Under the pieces are notes generated by a model. It saw only the letters and a list, made by a program, of their open reading frames with translations, did no database searches and was not told where the DNA came from. Of a DNA stretch of 64,000 nucleotides, positions 8,765 through 17,876 are shown piece by piece. Made by a program: the position numbers and the translations under genes. The first letter of the stretch is position 1. The number at the start of each line of letters is the position of its first letter. Source of the DNA: JBFGJH01 sp041586155 (GTDB lineage: Bacteria; Actinomycetota; Acidimicrobiia; Spongiisociales; JAENVV01); NCBI GenBank assembly GCA_041586155.1, contig JBFHAT010000008.1:1-64000 (forward strand). Reading direction: 5' to 3'.

Positions 8765-10387
8765 TCACTGCGAGTAGTTGCTGCTCATCCGGGCCGTCCG
8801 GGCGATCGTCACGTTGACCAGCGCCGGCAGTCCCGAGTCACGTCCCCGCTCCAACGCCGGCCGGATCTCGGAGGGCTCGGTGACATACTCTCCGTAGCCA
8901 CCCAGGCCGGCCACCATGAGGTCATACCGGCGCAGCCCGAGATCTGCCGCCACCACCCGATCCGGGAAGAACGCCTGGTGGTATGTCTTGATGTTGGACC
9001 ACTGGCCGTCGTTGCCGACGACACCGACGACCGGTATGCCGAGGCGCACCATCGTGTCGTACTCCATCGCGTTGAATCCGAACCCTCCGTCGCCGTAGAC
9101 CGTGCCGACCAGGCGATCGGGGTGGACGACTTTGGCGGCGATCGCGTACGGGGCTCCGGTCCCGAGGGTTCCGAGCGGCCCGGGGTCGAGCAACCAGCCG
9201 GGGCGAGAGGTCCGCATCCATTTGACGGTGGTGCTGACGATGTCGCCGCCGTCGACGGAGACGATGCCGTCTTCACCGAAGAACTCGGCCACCTCACGTG
9301 CGAAGCGCTCGGGGGCGATGGGCACCTCGTCGGATTCGGATCGGGCAAGCGCTTCTTCGCGGGCGGCTTGTTCCGCAGTCATCATCTCCACGGCAAACGT
9401 TCCTGCACCCTTGAACTCGGAGGCGCGCTCTGTCAGTTGGCCGACAACGGTCGCCGGATCCGCCACGATGCCGATCTGCGCCGGCCGATTCCAACCGATC
9501 TTGGTTGGTTCAGCGTCGACCTGGATGACTATGGCATCGGCGTTGACCCCCTCGCCGTATCGGGTCCGGAAGTCCCAGTCGACCCCGAGTGCCAGGACCA
9601 CGTCGGCAGCAGACAGCGCCGTCGAGCGGGATCTGACGCCCAGAAGAGGATCATCCCAGCGCAGAGCACCTCGCGCCCTGCCATTGAGGTATGTCGGTGC
9701 TCCCAGCGATCGCACCATCTCCGTGAACCCACCCACATCGCCGTGGAAACCGCCTCCGGCGAACACGACGGGACGGTGGGCGCCGGCCAGCGCCTCGACG
9801 ACCTCGTCGAGAGCGTCGGGGCTTGCGCCGTGCCGGGCCCGTGCCCGACGCCGGTCGGTGAGGGGGCGATCGGAGTCACCCACGGCGTCGAACTGTCGGT
9901 CCATCGGTACGTCGAGGAACACCGGGCCGCCCCGGCCGGCCTGTGCGTGACGCGCGGCGATGCCGATGTACTCACCGAGCCTCGCGCTCTCCCACGCCGT
10001 CGCCCTCCATCGGGTGATCGGCTCGAACAAACGGGGATGGTCCATTTCCTGCAGGCCACCTCGTTGCTCTTGGCGAACCATGTGCCGGCCCCCGATCAGC
10101 AGCAATGGAGTGTGTGACCAGTGGGCGTTGGCCACTCCGGTGATGGCGTTGGTGACTCCGGGCCCGGCCGTGACGACCGCCACACCCAGCGTGCCCGTCA
10201 GCCGCGCATGGGCCTCGGCAGCGAGAGCGGCCGCTTGCTCGTGACGCATGTCGACGAGGCGGATTCCTTCCTGAACGCATCCGTCGAGGATGGCAACAAT
10301 GTGCCCACCGGTGAGGGTGTAGACCGTATCGACACCTTCGGCGCGGAGCGCGCGGGCGATCAACCGGCCGCCGTGGATCGTGGACAC
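8765..10387 (-). CDS. Thiamine diphosphate enzyme, acetolactate synthase-like
   Basis: A 540-residue protein with all three domains of the ThDP/FAD decarboxylase superfamily. The N-terminal domain has the catalytic glutamate in DMRHEQAAALAAEAHARLTG, and the C-terminal cofactor motif GDGGFGFNAMEYDTMVRLG ends in VVGNDGQWSN. No regulatory small subunit is adjacent, and branched-chain amino-acid genes are absent, so it is probably not the biosynthetic acetolactate synthase. 2-hydroxyacyl-CoA lyase, oxalyl-CoA decarboxylase and sulfoacetaldehyde-type activities are alternatives. The GTG start at 10387 has an AGGAG ribosome site. Confidence 0.8.
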   Translation of the reverse strand: MSTIHGGRLIARALRAEGVDTVYTLTGGHIVAILDGCVQEGIRLVDMRHEQAAALAAEAHARLTGTLGVAVVTAGPGVTNAITGVANAHWSHTPLLLIGGRHMVRQEQRGGLQEMDHPRLFEPITRWRATAWESARLGEYIGIAARHAQAGRGGPVFLDVPMDRQFDAVGDSDRPLTDRRRARARHGASPDALDEVVEALAGAHRPVVFAGGGFHGDVGGFTEMVRSLGAPTYLNGRARGALRWDDPLLGVRSRSTALSAADVVLALGVDWDFRTRYGEGVNADAIVIQVDAEPTKIGWNRPAQIGIVADPATVVGQLTERASEFKGAGTFAVEMMTAEQAAREEALARSESDEVPIAPERFAREVAEFFGEDGIVSVDGGDIVSTTVKWMRTSRPGWLLDPGPLGTLGTGAPYAIAAKVVHPDRLVGTVYGDGGFGFNAMEYDTMVRLGIPVVGVVGNDGQWSNIKTYHQAFFPDRVVAADLGLRRYDLMVAGLGGYGEYVTEPSEIRPALERGRDSGLPALVNVTIARTARMSSNYSQ

Positions 10388-10426
10388 CGAAGGACTCCTC
10401 TCTCGCTGGCGCGAGCGTAGCCACCA

Positions 10427-11668
10427 TCACCGAAAGGGCATGGGTGCGACCGAGACCGACTCCACATCAGGTGCCCGGAACCGGAACCAGGCGGCATAGC
10501 GCTCGGCCGCGGGGGCGGCAGTGACGCCATGGAGCAACACCGACAGGACGATCGTGAGGGCCACGACATCGATCAGCGGCCCCGCCCCGGCCAGCTCCGC
10601 TTCTTCGATCAGGAACAGGCCGAACAGGATCGAAGCCAGCCCCCGCGGGCCGAACCATCCCAGATACACAACCGTCGGCCCGCGCAGGTGCAGGCCGATC
10701 GAGGCGATGGCCACCGGCACCATGCGGACGATGGTCAAGCTGATCAACGCGTACGCGATGGCCTGCCAGCTCATCCTGGTCAGGGCAGGACCTGCGACTG
10801 CCGCTCCGAAGAACATGAATGTGATCAGCGCCAGCAGCTGACCCTCGTCCTCGGCGAAGTCATAAGCCCCCTCGCAGTGACCGCGGGCGGCGTACCCGAA
10901 CCCGAGACCTGCGACGAACACGGCGACGAATCCGTTGCCGCCGACGGCACCGGCGGCCACGAATGCGGCCACCCCGATCGCCAGTGTGACGAGTTGACGG
11001 AACCCACCTTCGACTGTCCCCCTGTCGGCAGCACGATCGAGCAGCCGGCCGCCGACATACCCGATCAACCCTCCCGCCACGATTCCCAACCCGACCTGTT
11101 GAAGGACGAATGTCGCCCATTCGGCTCCGCTCCTGGCGCTCTCGCCCGCCGAGGCGACCGCCACGGCGATGGTGATCACCGGCAGCATCAGCCCGTCGTT
11201 GAGACCGCTCTCGACGTTGAGCGCTTGCCGGATCCGGACCGGAACATCCTGGTTGGCGATGACGGCTTGCCCGACGGCGGCGTCGGTCGGAGCCAGGATC
11301 GCCGCAAGCAACAATGCGCCACCCGCCGCAAACCCCAAGGCCAGACCGGCCAGCCAGCCGACCGCGACGGTGAGCGGCAGCCCGATCAACAGGAGTCGAG
11401 CCGGCAGCGCCCATTGGCGCCGCAGCGCGGCAATGTCGATCCGGATGGCGTCGGTGTAGAGGAGCACCACCAGCGTGGCCTCAGCCAGCACCCCGACCGC
11501 TCCCGAAAGCATGCCCTCGTCCGCCAAACCGCCTTCGAACGCCCCGAAACCCAACCCGACCAGGAGGAACACGATGGGCCCGGTGACCGGAGTTCCTTCC
11601 AGGCGAGCCGAGAACAGTCCAAAGCCGATGACGGCCGCTGCGAGCACGCCGAGGGTCACGAGCTCCAT
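10427..11668 (-). CDS. CPA1-family Na+/H+ (cation/proton) antiporter
   Basis: A 413-residue protein with about 12 hydrophobic segments. The core signature of monovalent cation:proton antiporters is present: LAAILAPTDAAVGQAVI followed by VRIRQALNVESGLNDGLMLP, which carries the ion-binding aspartates and the conserved asparagine-glutamate-serine block. There is no long C-terminal cytoplasmic regulatory domain. It likely contributes to pH or sodium homeostasis. The start ATG at 11668 lies 44 bases from the end of the Mrp gene. Confidence 0.88.
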   Translation of the reverse strand: MELVTLGVLAAAVIGFGLFSARLEGTPVTGPIVFLLVGLGFGAFEGGLADEGMLSGAVGVLAEATLVVLLYTDAIRIDIAALRRQWALPARLLLIGLPLTVAVGWLAGLALGFAAGGALLLAAILAPTDAAVGQAVIANQDVPVRIRQALNVESGLNDGLMLPVITIAVAVASAGESARSGAEWATFVLQQVGLGIVAGGLIGYVGGRLLDRAADRGTVEGGFRQLVTLAIGVAAFVAAGAVGGNGFVAVFVAGLGFGYAARGHCEGAYDFAEDEGQLLALITFMFFGAAVAGPALTRMSWQAIAYALISLTIVRMVPVAIASIGLHLRGPTVVYLGWFGPRGLASILFGLFLIEEAELAGAGPLIDVVALTIVLSVLLHGVTAAPAAERYAAWFRFRAPDVESVSVAPMPFR

Positions 11669-11712
11669 GAGCCGGATCCTATCGAGGCGGGAGCACGCCG
11701 AGCGGCGCGGGA

Positions 11713-12795
11713 CTAGCGGATGATCAGTTCGGGGTGGGTGCGGACCCGGGGCCGCAACGCAATTATCCGGTCTGCCAGTCCGGCGAACGCCTTGGCGGCT
11801 TCACTGTCGGGAGCCACCACCATCACCGGCAAACCCTCGTCTGCACCCTCCCTCATCGCCGGCAGCAGGGGGATCTGGGCTGCGAGCGGCACTCCCAGCT
11901 CGTCGGCAAGCGCCTGGCCGCCCCCCTTCCCAAAGATCTCGTAGCGAGTGCCGTCGTCGCCCGTGAACCATGACATGTTCTCCACGACCGCAACGACCTC
12001 CTGGTTCACCTGCTCGGCCATGAGCGCTGCCCGCTTGGCGACACGCTGGGCGGTGGGCTGCGGTGTCGTCACGAGCAGGATCTGGGCGCGCGGCAGGAAC
12101 TGTGAGAGGGAGATGGCGATGTCGCCGGTACCGGGCGGCATATCGATCAGCAGGAAATCCGGGTCGTCCCAGAACACGTCGCTGAGGAACTGCTCGATCG
12201 CCTTGTGGAGCATCGGGCCCCTCCAGATGACCGCACGGTCGTCGCCGACGAACCAATCCATCGACATCACCTTCACGCCGTAGGCCTCCGGCGGAATGAT
12301 CGACTCGTGGATGACCGCCGGGGCAGGCCCGGCGCCCATCATCTTCGGGATCGAGAATCCCCATACATCGGCATCGATGATCCCGACCGAGTGCCCCAGG
12401 TGCGCGAGCGCAATGCCGAGGTTGGCGCTGACCGAAGACTTGCCGACCCCGCCCTTGCCGGAAGCGACACCGATCACGCGGGTCTTGGTCGCCCCCTGAC
12501 CGATCACCTGCTTCTCTGGCACGAGCGGAGCCATGAGCGCTTCTCGCTCCTCATCGGTCATGAGATCGAACACCACATCGACGCTCGAGGCGTGGCCGGC
12601 GAGTGCTTCTGTCACGCGGCCTGCGAGGACCTCGCGCGAGGGGTGCTCCGGGAGCGGCGACGCGAGCACCACCTGTACGCCCTTGCGAAAGCCACTACGA
12701 ACACTTCGTACCGTGCCGAGCTCTCCCAGCGTTCGATGCAGGAGCGGATCCTCCACCTGTTCCACCGTGCTGCGGATGGGGTCGCGCTCAGCCAT
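11713..12795 (-). CDS. Mrp/NBP35-family Fe-S cluster carrier ATPase
   Basis: A 360-residue protein with the standard Mrp architecture: an N-terminal MIP18/DUF59-like domain (residues 1-95) and a deviant Walker A P-loop ATPase, VIGVASGKGGVGKSSVSAN. Later motifs are IDADVWGFSIPKMMG and LIDMPPGTGDIAIS. Members bind and transfer iron-sulfur clusters. The usual C-terminal CxxC is replaced by a region containing VVENMSWF without an obvious paired cysteine, which is a point to check. It is divergent from aconitase, a [4Fe-4S] enzyme and a plausible client. Confidence 0.88.
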   Translation of the reverse strand: MAERDPIRSTVEQVEDPLLHRTLGELGTVRSVRSGFRKGVQVVLASPLPEHPSREVLAGRVTEALAGHASSVDVVFDLMTDEEREALMAPLVPEKQVIGQGATKTRVIGVASGKGGVGKSSVSANLGIALAHLGHSVGIIDADVWGFSIPKMMGAGPAPAVIHESIIPPEAYGVKVMSMDWFVGDDRAVIWRGPMLHKAIEQFLSDVFWDDPDFLLIDMPPGTGDIAISLSQFLPRAQILLVTTPQPTAQRVAKRAALMAEQVNQEVVAVVENMSWFTGDDGTRYEIFGKGGGQALADELGVPLAAQIPLLPAMREGADEGLPVMVVAPDSEAAKAFAGLADRIIALRPRVRTHPELIIR

Positions 12796-12900
12796 TGTCA
12801 GCTCCCATGGCCGCCAAGTTACTCCGGTGCCGCCACCACCCGAAATCGCCGAAAACCACGCCCACTACACTCGGCCGAAACGCATGAGAAACGAGGAACG

Positions 12901-15633
12901 ATGAGCAACAACGCCTTCGCGGCACGGGCGACGATCGACACGCCAATGGGCCAGCGCGACATCTTTCGCCTCGATGCGCTGCGCGACATAGGCGACGTCG
13001 ACACCATCCCGTACTCGATCAAGGTGCTGCTCGAATCGGTCCTGCGTAATCACGACGGTCACGTGGTTCGGGACGAGGACGTGCAGGCCCTGGCTTCATA
13101 CGACGCCAAGAAGACAGGCGAGGTCGAGATCCCATTCACCCCGGGCCGTGTCGTCCTGCAGGACTTCACCGGAGTCCCCGCGGTGGTGGACCTCGCCGCA
13201 ATGCGGGCGGCCATCGTCCGGATGACCGGCGACGAGGCATCAGCCCAGAAGGTCAACCCGCTCGTCCAATGCGACCTCGTGATCGACCATTCGGTTCAGG
13301 TCGATGCGTTCAACACGGGCATGGCGCTGCAAATCAACGCCGAATACGAGTTCGAGCGAAATCGCGAACGGTACGAGTTCCTCAAGTGGGGACAGAACGC
13401 CTTCTCCAACTTCCGGGTGGTTCCGCCGGCGACCGGCATCGTGCACCAGGTCAACCTGGAGTATCTGGCCAAGGTGGCGTGGGACGACGGCCACTTCCTC
13501 TACCCGGACAGCCTCGTCGGCACCGACTCTCACACCACGATGATCAATGGTATCGGCGTGTTGGGATGGGGCGTCGGGGGGATCGAAGCCGAAGCGGTGA
13601 TGGTCGGCCAGCCGGTGTACATGCTGATGCCGGAGGTGGTCGGCTTCCGGCTGACGGGAAGGCTCAGCGAGGGTGCGACTGCGACCGACATGGTGCTTCG
13701 TGTCACCGAGATTCTCCGTCAGCACGGCGTGGTGGGGAAGTTCGTCGAGTTCCACGGACCCGGCCTGGCGGACATGCCCGTCGCCAATCGCGCCACGATC
13801 GCCAACATGGCGCCCGAATACGGCGCCACCGTCGGGTTCTTTCCCGTCGACGAGCAAACGCTCAGCTACATGGAGCTCACCGGCCGTGATCCCGCGCTGA
13901 TCGAGACCGTACGGCGCTACTACCAAGAGCAAGGCATGTGGCGTGACGACTCTCGACAGATCGTCTACTCCTCGGACCTGGAGCTCGATCTCTCGACCGT
14001 CGAGCCGGCGCTCGCCGGGCCCAAGCGGCCACAGGACCGGATCCTCCTCTCCGGCATGAAGACCCAGTGGGAGCAGGATCTGGCCAACGTGTTCCACAAG
14101 CCGAGTCCCGCCCCGCTGGGAACCGTCGAAGACATGGAGGCGGAAGGTGGCCCTCCCCACGACCTCAAAGACGGCCCGGCGGGCGTGCCGCTGGGGTACG
14201 ACGGCGCCGAGTTCGAGCTGGAGCACGGCGACGTGGTCATCGCGGCGATCACCTCTTGTACCAACACTTCGAACCCTTCGGTGATGATCGGCGCCGGCCT
14301 CTTGGCCCGCAACGCTCGCGCCAAAGGCCTCAACCGGCAACCGTGGGTCAAGACCTCGCTCGCCCCCGGGTCGAAGGTCGTCACCGAATATCTGGACGAG
14401 GCCGGCCTCACCGAGGACCTCGAGGCCATCGGGTTCTACACAGTGGGATACGGCTGTACCACGTGCATCGGCAACTCGGGACCGCTCCCCGATCCCATCG
14501 CCGAAGCGATCGACCAGCACGACATCGTGGTCGCGTCGGTGCTCTCGGGAAATCGGAACTTCGAGGGACGAATCTCGCCCCAGGTGAAGGCCAACTACCT
14601 CGCTTCGCCTCCGCTCGTCGTGGCCTATGCGCTCGCCGGGACGGTCGACATCGACCTCACCACGGAGCCGATCGGCCACGATGGTGACGGGCGGCCGGTC
14701 TATCTACGGGACATGTGGCCGTCTCAGTCGGAGATCGATGCCGTGGTTGCTCAGTCGCTGGACCGCAGCCAGTTCACCGAGCAGTACGCCAATGTGTTCG
14801 AGGGTCCCGAGGCATGGAAGGCAATCGAGACGACCGGTGACGCTCTCTACCGGTGGGATCCCGAATCGACCTATATCCAAGAACCCCCGTTTTTCGAGGG
14901 TCTCACGGCAAAGCCCGGCACGATCGAGCCCATCGTGGGTGCTCGCGTGCTGGTGAAGGTCGGGGATTCAGTGACTACCGATCACATCTCCCCGGCCGGA
15001 TCCATCGACCCCGACTCGCCCGCCGGCCGCTACCTCATCGAGCACGGCGTCGAGCGCAGGCTGTTCAACTCCTATGGCTCCCGTCGAGGCAACGACCGGG
15101 TGATGACACGGGGCACGTTTGCCAACATTCGGGTGCGCAATGAGCTCGCCCCTGGCACCGAAGGCGGATGGACCACCGACTTCACCGACGGTCAGGTGAA
15201 GCCCATCTACGAGGCCAGCCTCTCCTACAAGGAGTTGGGCGTTCCTCTGATCGTGCTGGCCGGAGCCGACTACGGCATGGGCTCGTCTCGTGACTGGGCG
15301 GCCAAGGGGACCTACCTGCTGGGGGTGCGGGCCGTCATCGCCGAGTCCTATGAGCGAATCCACCGGTCAAACTTGATCGGGATGGGCGTGCTCCCGCTGA
15401 TGTACCGAGAAGGAGACAGCGCAGACAGCCTGGGGATCGACGGCACCGAGACATTCGCGATCGAGATCGACGGCTCACTGGCGCCCCGGCAGGATGTGAC
15501 GGTCCGCACGGTCAAGCCGGATGGGACTGCGATGGAGTTCACTGCGGTATGTCGAATCGACACTCCGGTCGAGGTCGACTACTACCGCAACGGTGGGATC
15601 CTCCACACGGTGCTGAAATCCATGGCGTCCTGA
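12901..15633 (+). CDS. acnA: Aconitate hydratase (AcnA type)
   Basis: A 910-residue monomeric aconitase that interconverts citrate and isocitrate in the TCA cycle. The three cluster cysteines lie in AAITSCTNTSNPSVM and GYGCTTCIGNSGP. The substrate-binding C-terminal swivelling domain includes ADYGMGSSRDWAAKGTYLLG. Family length is about 900, so it is complete. The ATG at 12901 follows a GAGGAACG ribosome site; a TACACT hexamer about 35 bases upstream could be a -10 element. Its 3' end overlaps the convergent M23 gene by 52 bases. Confidence 0.96.
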   Translation: MSNNAFAARATIDTPMGQRDIFRLDALRDIGDVDTIPYSIKVLLESVLRNHDGHVVRDEDVQALASYDAKKTGEVEIPFTPGRVVLQDFTGVPAVVDLAAMRAAIVRMTGDEASAQKVNPLVQCDLVIDHSVQVDAFNTGMALQINAEYEFERNRERYEFLKWGQNAFSNFRVVPPATGIVHQVNLEYLAKVAWDDGHFLYPDSLVGTDSHTTMINGIGVLGWGVGGIEAEAVMVGQPVYMLMPEVVGFRLTGRLSEGATATDMVLRVTEILRQHGVVGKFVEFHGPGLADMPVANRATIANMAPEYGATVGFFPVDEQTLSYMELTGRDPALIETVRRYYQEQGMWRDDSRQIVYSSDLELDLSTVEPALAGPKRPQDRILLSGMKTQWEQDLANVFHKPSPAPLGTVEDMEAEGGPPHDLKDGPAGVPLGYDGAEFELEHGDVVIAAITSCTNTSNPSVMIGAGLLARNARAKGLNRQPWVKTSLAPGSKVVTEYLDEAGLTEDLEAIGFYTVGYGCTTCIGNSGPLPDPIAEAIDQHDIVVASVLSGNRNFEGRISPQVKANYLASPPLVVAYALAGTVDIDLTTEPIGHDGDGRPVYLRDMWPSQSEIDAVVAQSLDRSQFTEQYANVFEGPEAWKAIETTGDALYRWDPESTYIQEPPFFEGLTAKPGTIEPIVGARVLVKVGDSVTTDHISPAGSIDPDSPAGRYLIEHGVERRLFNSYGSRRGNDRVMTRGTFANIRVRNELAPGTEGGWTTDFTDGQVKPIYEASLSYKELGVPLIVLAGADYGMGSSRDWAAKGTYLLGVRAVIAESYERIHRSNLIGMGVLPLMYREGDSADSLGIDGTETFAIEIDGSLAPRQDVTVRTVKPDGTAMEFTAVCRIDTPVEVDYYRNGGILHTVLKSMAS

Positions 15634-16460
15634 TCGAGGGTCGAGGCCAGGCGACGGAGCTCCGGGTCGAGCCGGTCGCCGGCCAGGTAGACCGATCGAT
15701 CCGCCAACCAGTCCGACGCCGACGCCGCCACGGCGCCGGGCCCGTCGGTCACCGATCCCGCCGCGAGCTCGAGGCCGCGCCGCTCGATGAGCCCCGCCCA
15801 TCCCGGGTCGATGAAACAGAGGTCTGTGTTCGAAATCACTTCGATGCCGGCATGGGAAGCCAAGTCGTACCAGGTCTCCTCGCCGGCGAAGGTCGGATAG
15901 TCGAGGCCGATGTCACCGGAGAAGCAACCTGTCATATCGCCCGGGGGAAGTTGTTCGCCGCCGCGCTCGTCCAGGTCGTGCGTCCGTTCCTCGTAGTGCA
16001 GGTGCGGTGTTGACGAGCTGCCGGAGTTGCCCGAGTAGCCGACGACGTCGCCCGCTTCCACCCAGCCGGCGACCACGACGACCTCAGAGAGATGGGCGAG
16101 GAGATAATTGCGGCTCCCGTCGGCGGCGCTGATCTGCACCCAGTTGCCGTATCCGTTCCCGCACGCGCCCGGATGGTTGGGGCACGTGCCGTTCGACGCG
16201 CTCACCACCCCGGCGACCGGTGCAACGAGCGGCGTACCGGTCGGCATGAGGAAGTCGATGGCGTCGTACGAGTGGTGGCCGGCACAGATCGGTCCGCCGC
16301 TGCCGCGGGTGCAACCGATCTCGGCCACTCCCACGAAGGGAACCAGTGAAGGCGAGTCGGCCGGAACAGAGAGGACGCGAGGAGCGATGCCTCCCAGAGC
16401 AAGGAGGACGACGAGTGTGACGAGAGCCACGCGTGACGACCGCGAGTACGAATGAGACAT
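15582..16460 (-). CDS. Secreted M23 metallopeptidase
   Basis: A 292-residue protein with an N-terminal signal or anchor (about residues 10-27). The LytM/M23 core starts near residue 55. Zinc ligands are visible in HHSYDAIDF (HxxxD) and STPHLHYEERT (HxH), with LLAHLSEVVV supplying the second histidine region. It is expected to cut peptidoglycan cross-bridges outside the cell. Several cysteines in the catalytic region (GCTRGSGGPIC, CPNHPGACG) suggest disulfides. The last 52 bases of the gene lie opposite the aconitase 3' end. An earlier start at 16517 would place charged residues before the signal and is less likely. Confidence 0.85.
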   Translation of the reverse strand: MSHSYSRSSRVALVTLVVLLALGGIAPRVLSVPADSPSLVPFVGVAEIGCTRGSGGPICAGHHSYDAIDFLMPTGTPLVAPVAGVVSASNGTCPNHPGACGNGYGNWVQISAADGSRNYLLAHLSEVVVVAGWVEAGDVVGYSGNSGSSSTPHLHYEERTHDLDERGGEQLPPGDMTGCFSGDIGLDYPTFAGEETWYDLASHAGIEVISNTDLCFIDPGWAGLIERRGLELAAGSVTDGPGAVAASASDWLADRSVYLAGDRLDPELRRLASTLDQDAMDFSTVWRIPPLR

Positions 16461-16691
16461 GGGTTGGGGGGGCTGCAAAAGCAAACGACCGCCATACATG
16501 GCGATCGCAAGCGCCAAGGGTAGGTATCGGCCGCGGCGGCCCGCAAATTGAGGACGAGCTCAAAAAATCTGGCCCCCTCCACAAGCACCCTTGCCTCGTG
16601 GTACCGGTTCCATCCCGGTCGGCGTGGGCGTTGCCGCGTCATCCGGCGAACACCACTCGTCCGACGGGCCATCGCGGCTAGCGTGCATCGG
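16461..16691. other. Divergent intergenic region between M23 peptidase and orn
   Basis: About 230 bases with no convincing gene. A reading frame extends orn upstream to 16548, but its extra 48 residues are arginine-rich low-complexity sequence unlike oligoribonuclease. The region must hold both divergent promoters. I could not identify convincing -35/-10 pairs or a riboswitch. Confidence 0.5.
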
Positions 16692-17258
16692 GTGCCGGAG
16701 CTGACCGACCCGCTGGTGTGGATCGACCTCGAGATGACAGGGCTCGATCCGGAAACCGACGTGATCGTCGAACTCGCCGTCATCGTCACCGATGGGGACC
16801 TGGAGACCATCATCGAAGGACCAGATCTGGTGATCGCCGCACCGCCGACTGCCCTGGATGCCATGGTGCCGATCGTGAGGGAGATGCACGAGGCGTCCGG
16901 CCTGCTGGAGGACATCGGACGGTCGAGTGTGACGGTCGAGGAGGCCGAGCGAGCGGCACTGGCCTTCGTCACCGAACATGTGCCGGCGGCGGGCGCGGCT
17001 CCACTCGCCGGCAACAGCGTCCACTCCGATCGAGCCTTCTTGCGCCGGTACATGCCTGCCCTGGACTCACACCTTCACTATCGACATGTGGATGTGAGCA
17101 CCGTCAAGGAGCTCGCTCGGCGCTGGTATCCGGCCGAGTTCGCACGGCGGCCGGACAAAGAGGGTGGGCACCGGGCAATGGCCGACATCCGCGACTCGAT
17201 CGATGAGCTCAGGTACTTCCGCCGGCAGATCTTCGCCGGCGCTCACGAGCTCCAGTAG
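16692..17258 (+). CDS. orn: Oligoribonuclease
   Basis: A 188-residue DEDDh exonuclease that degrades 2-5 nucleotide RNAs and pGpG, the product of c-di-GMP hydrolysis. Motifs: LVWIDLEMTGLDPETD (ExoI, DxE), GNSVHSDRAFLRRYMP (ExoII), and HRAMADIRDSIDELRY (ExoIII, histidine and aspartate). I chose GTG at 16692; the GTG at 16683 in the same frame is equally possible. It is functionally linked to the HD-GYP proteins farther downstream in the window, whose product it would clear. It overlaps the convergent oxidoreductase gene by 16 bases. Confidence 0.94.
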   Translation: MPELTDPLVWIDLEMTGLDPETDVIVELAVIVTDGDLETIIEGPDLVIAAPPTALDAMVPIVREMHEASGLLEDIGRSSVTVEEAERAALAFVTEHVPAAGAAPLAGNSVHSDRAFLRRYMPALDSHLHYRHVDVSTVKELARRWYPAEFARRPDKEGGHRAMADIRDSIDELRYFRRQIFAGAHELQ

Positions 17259-17845
17259 CGCTGCTCACGGAACGGGTCTCCGTACATGTGATAGCCGTTC
17301 CGCTCCCAGAACCCGGCCACATCGTGATCGAGAAAGCGGAAGGACCTGACCCATTTCGCGGACTTCCAGAAGTAGAGATGGGGTACGACGAGCCGCAGCG
17401 GCCACCCGTGCTCGGGCTCGAGCTCACGCCCGTCGTATTCCCAAGCCAATAGATTGTCGGGTTTCATGAAATCGGCGAGCGGAAGGTTCGCGGTATATCC
17501 ATGTTCGGCTTGGATGAGTACATGCGTCGCAGCCGCATCGAGGCGAACATTCTCCATGAAGTCCGAGATCGTCACCCCACCCCAGCGAGTGTCGAGCTTC
17601 GACCACTTGGTCACGCAGTGGATGTCGACGACATGCTCGACCTTGGGCATTGCCTTGATCTCGTCGAGCGTCCACACTTGATCTCGCTCGACCAGCCCCA
17701 TGGTGCGGAAGTCCCAGTGATCGAGATCGACGTCCGGAACCACGCCGGCATGAAGGACCGGGAATCGCTCGGTCACATACTGCCCCGGCGGGACGCGGGG
17801 ATCAGCGTCCTCGATCGTGCCGCGAAGCCCTCTGAACAGGCGCAT
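17243..17845 (-). CDS. Sulfite oxidase-like molybdopterin oxidoreductase
   Basis: A 200-residue protein matching the oxidoreductase molybdopterin-binding domain of the sulfite oxidase superfamily (YuiH-like, soluble, no signal peptide). The molybdenum-ligating cysteine is in VDIHCVTKWSKLDTRWGGV, and the substrate and cofactor wall appears as HGYTANLPLADFM and HGWPLRLVVPHLYFWKSAKW. The physiological substrate is unknown. Its presence fits the moaC-mog-moeA genes at the left end of the window. The ATG at 17845 is only 31 bases from the divergent thioredoxin-like gene. Confidence 0.85.
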   Translation of the reverse strand: MRLFRGLRGTIEDADPRVPPGQYVTERFPVLHAGVVPDVDLDHWDFRTMGLVERDQVWTLDEIKAMPKVEHVVDIHCVTKWSKLDTRWGGVTISDFMENVRLDAAATHVLIQAEHGYTANLPLADFMKPDNLLAWEYDGRELEPEHGWPLRLVVPHLYFWKSAKWVRSFRFLDHDVAGFWERNGYHMYGDPFREQRYWSS

Positions 17846-17876
17846 CGGACGAGTGTACCGATGCAGTACCGGTACC

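Noticed and set aside
8978..10117. A 379-codon frame antisense to the ThDP enzyme
   Set aside because: No domain signature; the opposite strand has the full ThDP motif.
10529..11716. A 395-codon frame antisense to the Na+/H+ antiporter
   Set aside because: It is low-complexity (Gln/Asp/Arg-rich), while the opposite strand has intact antiporter motifs.
13240..14679. A 479-codon open frame antisense to aconitase
   Set aside because: High-GC codon bias creates long antisense frames. The sense strand encodes all aconitase motifs, and the antisense protein has no recognisable domain.
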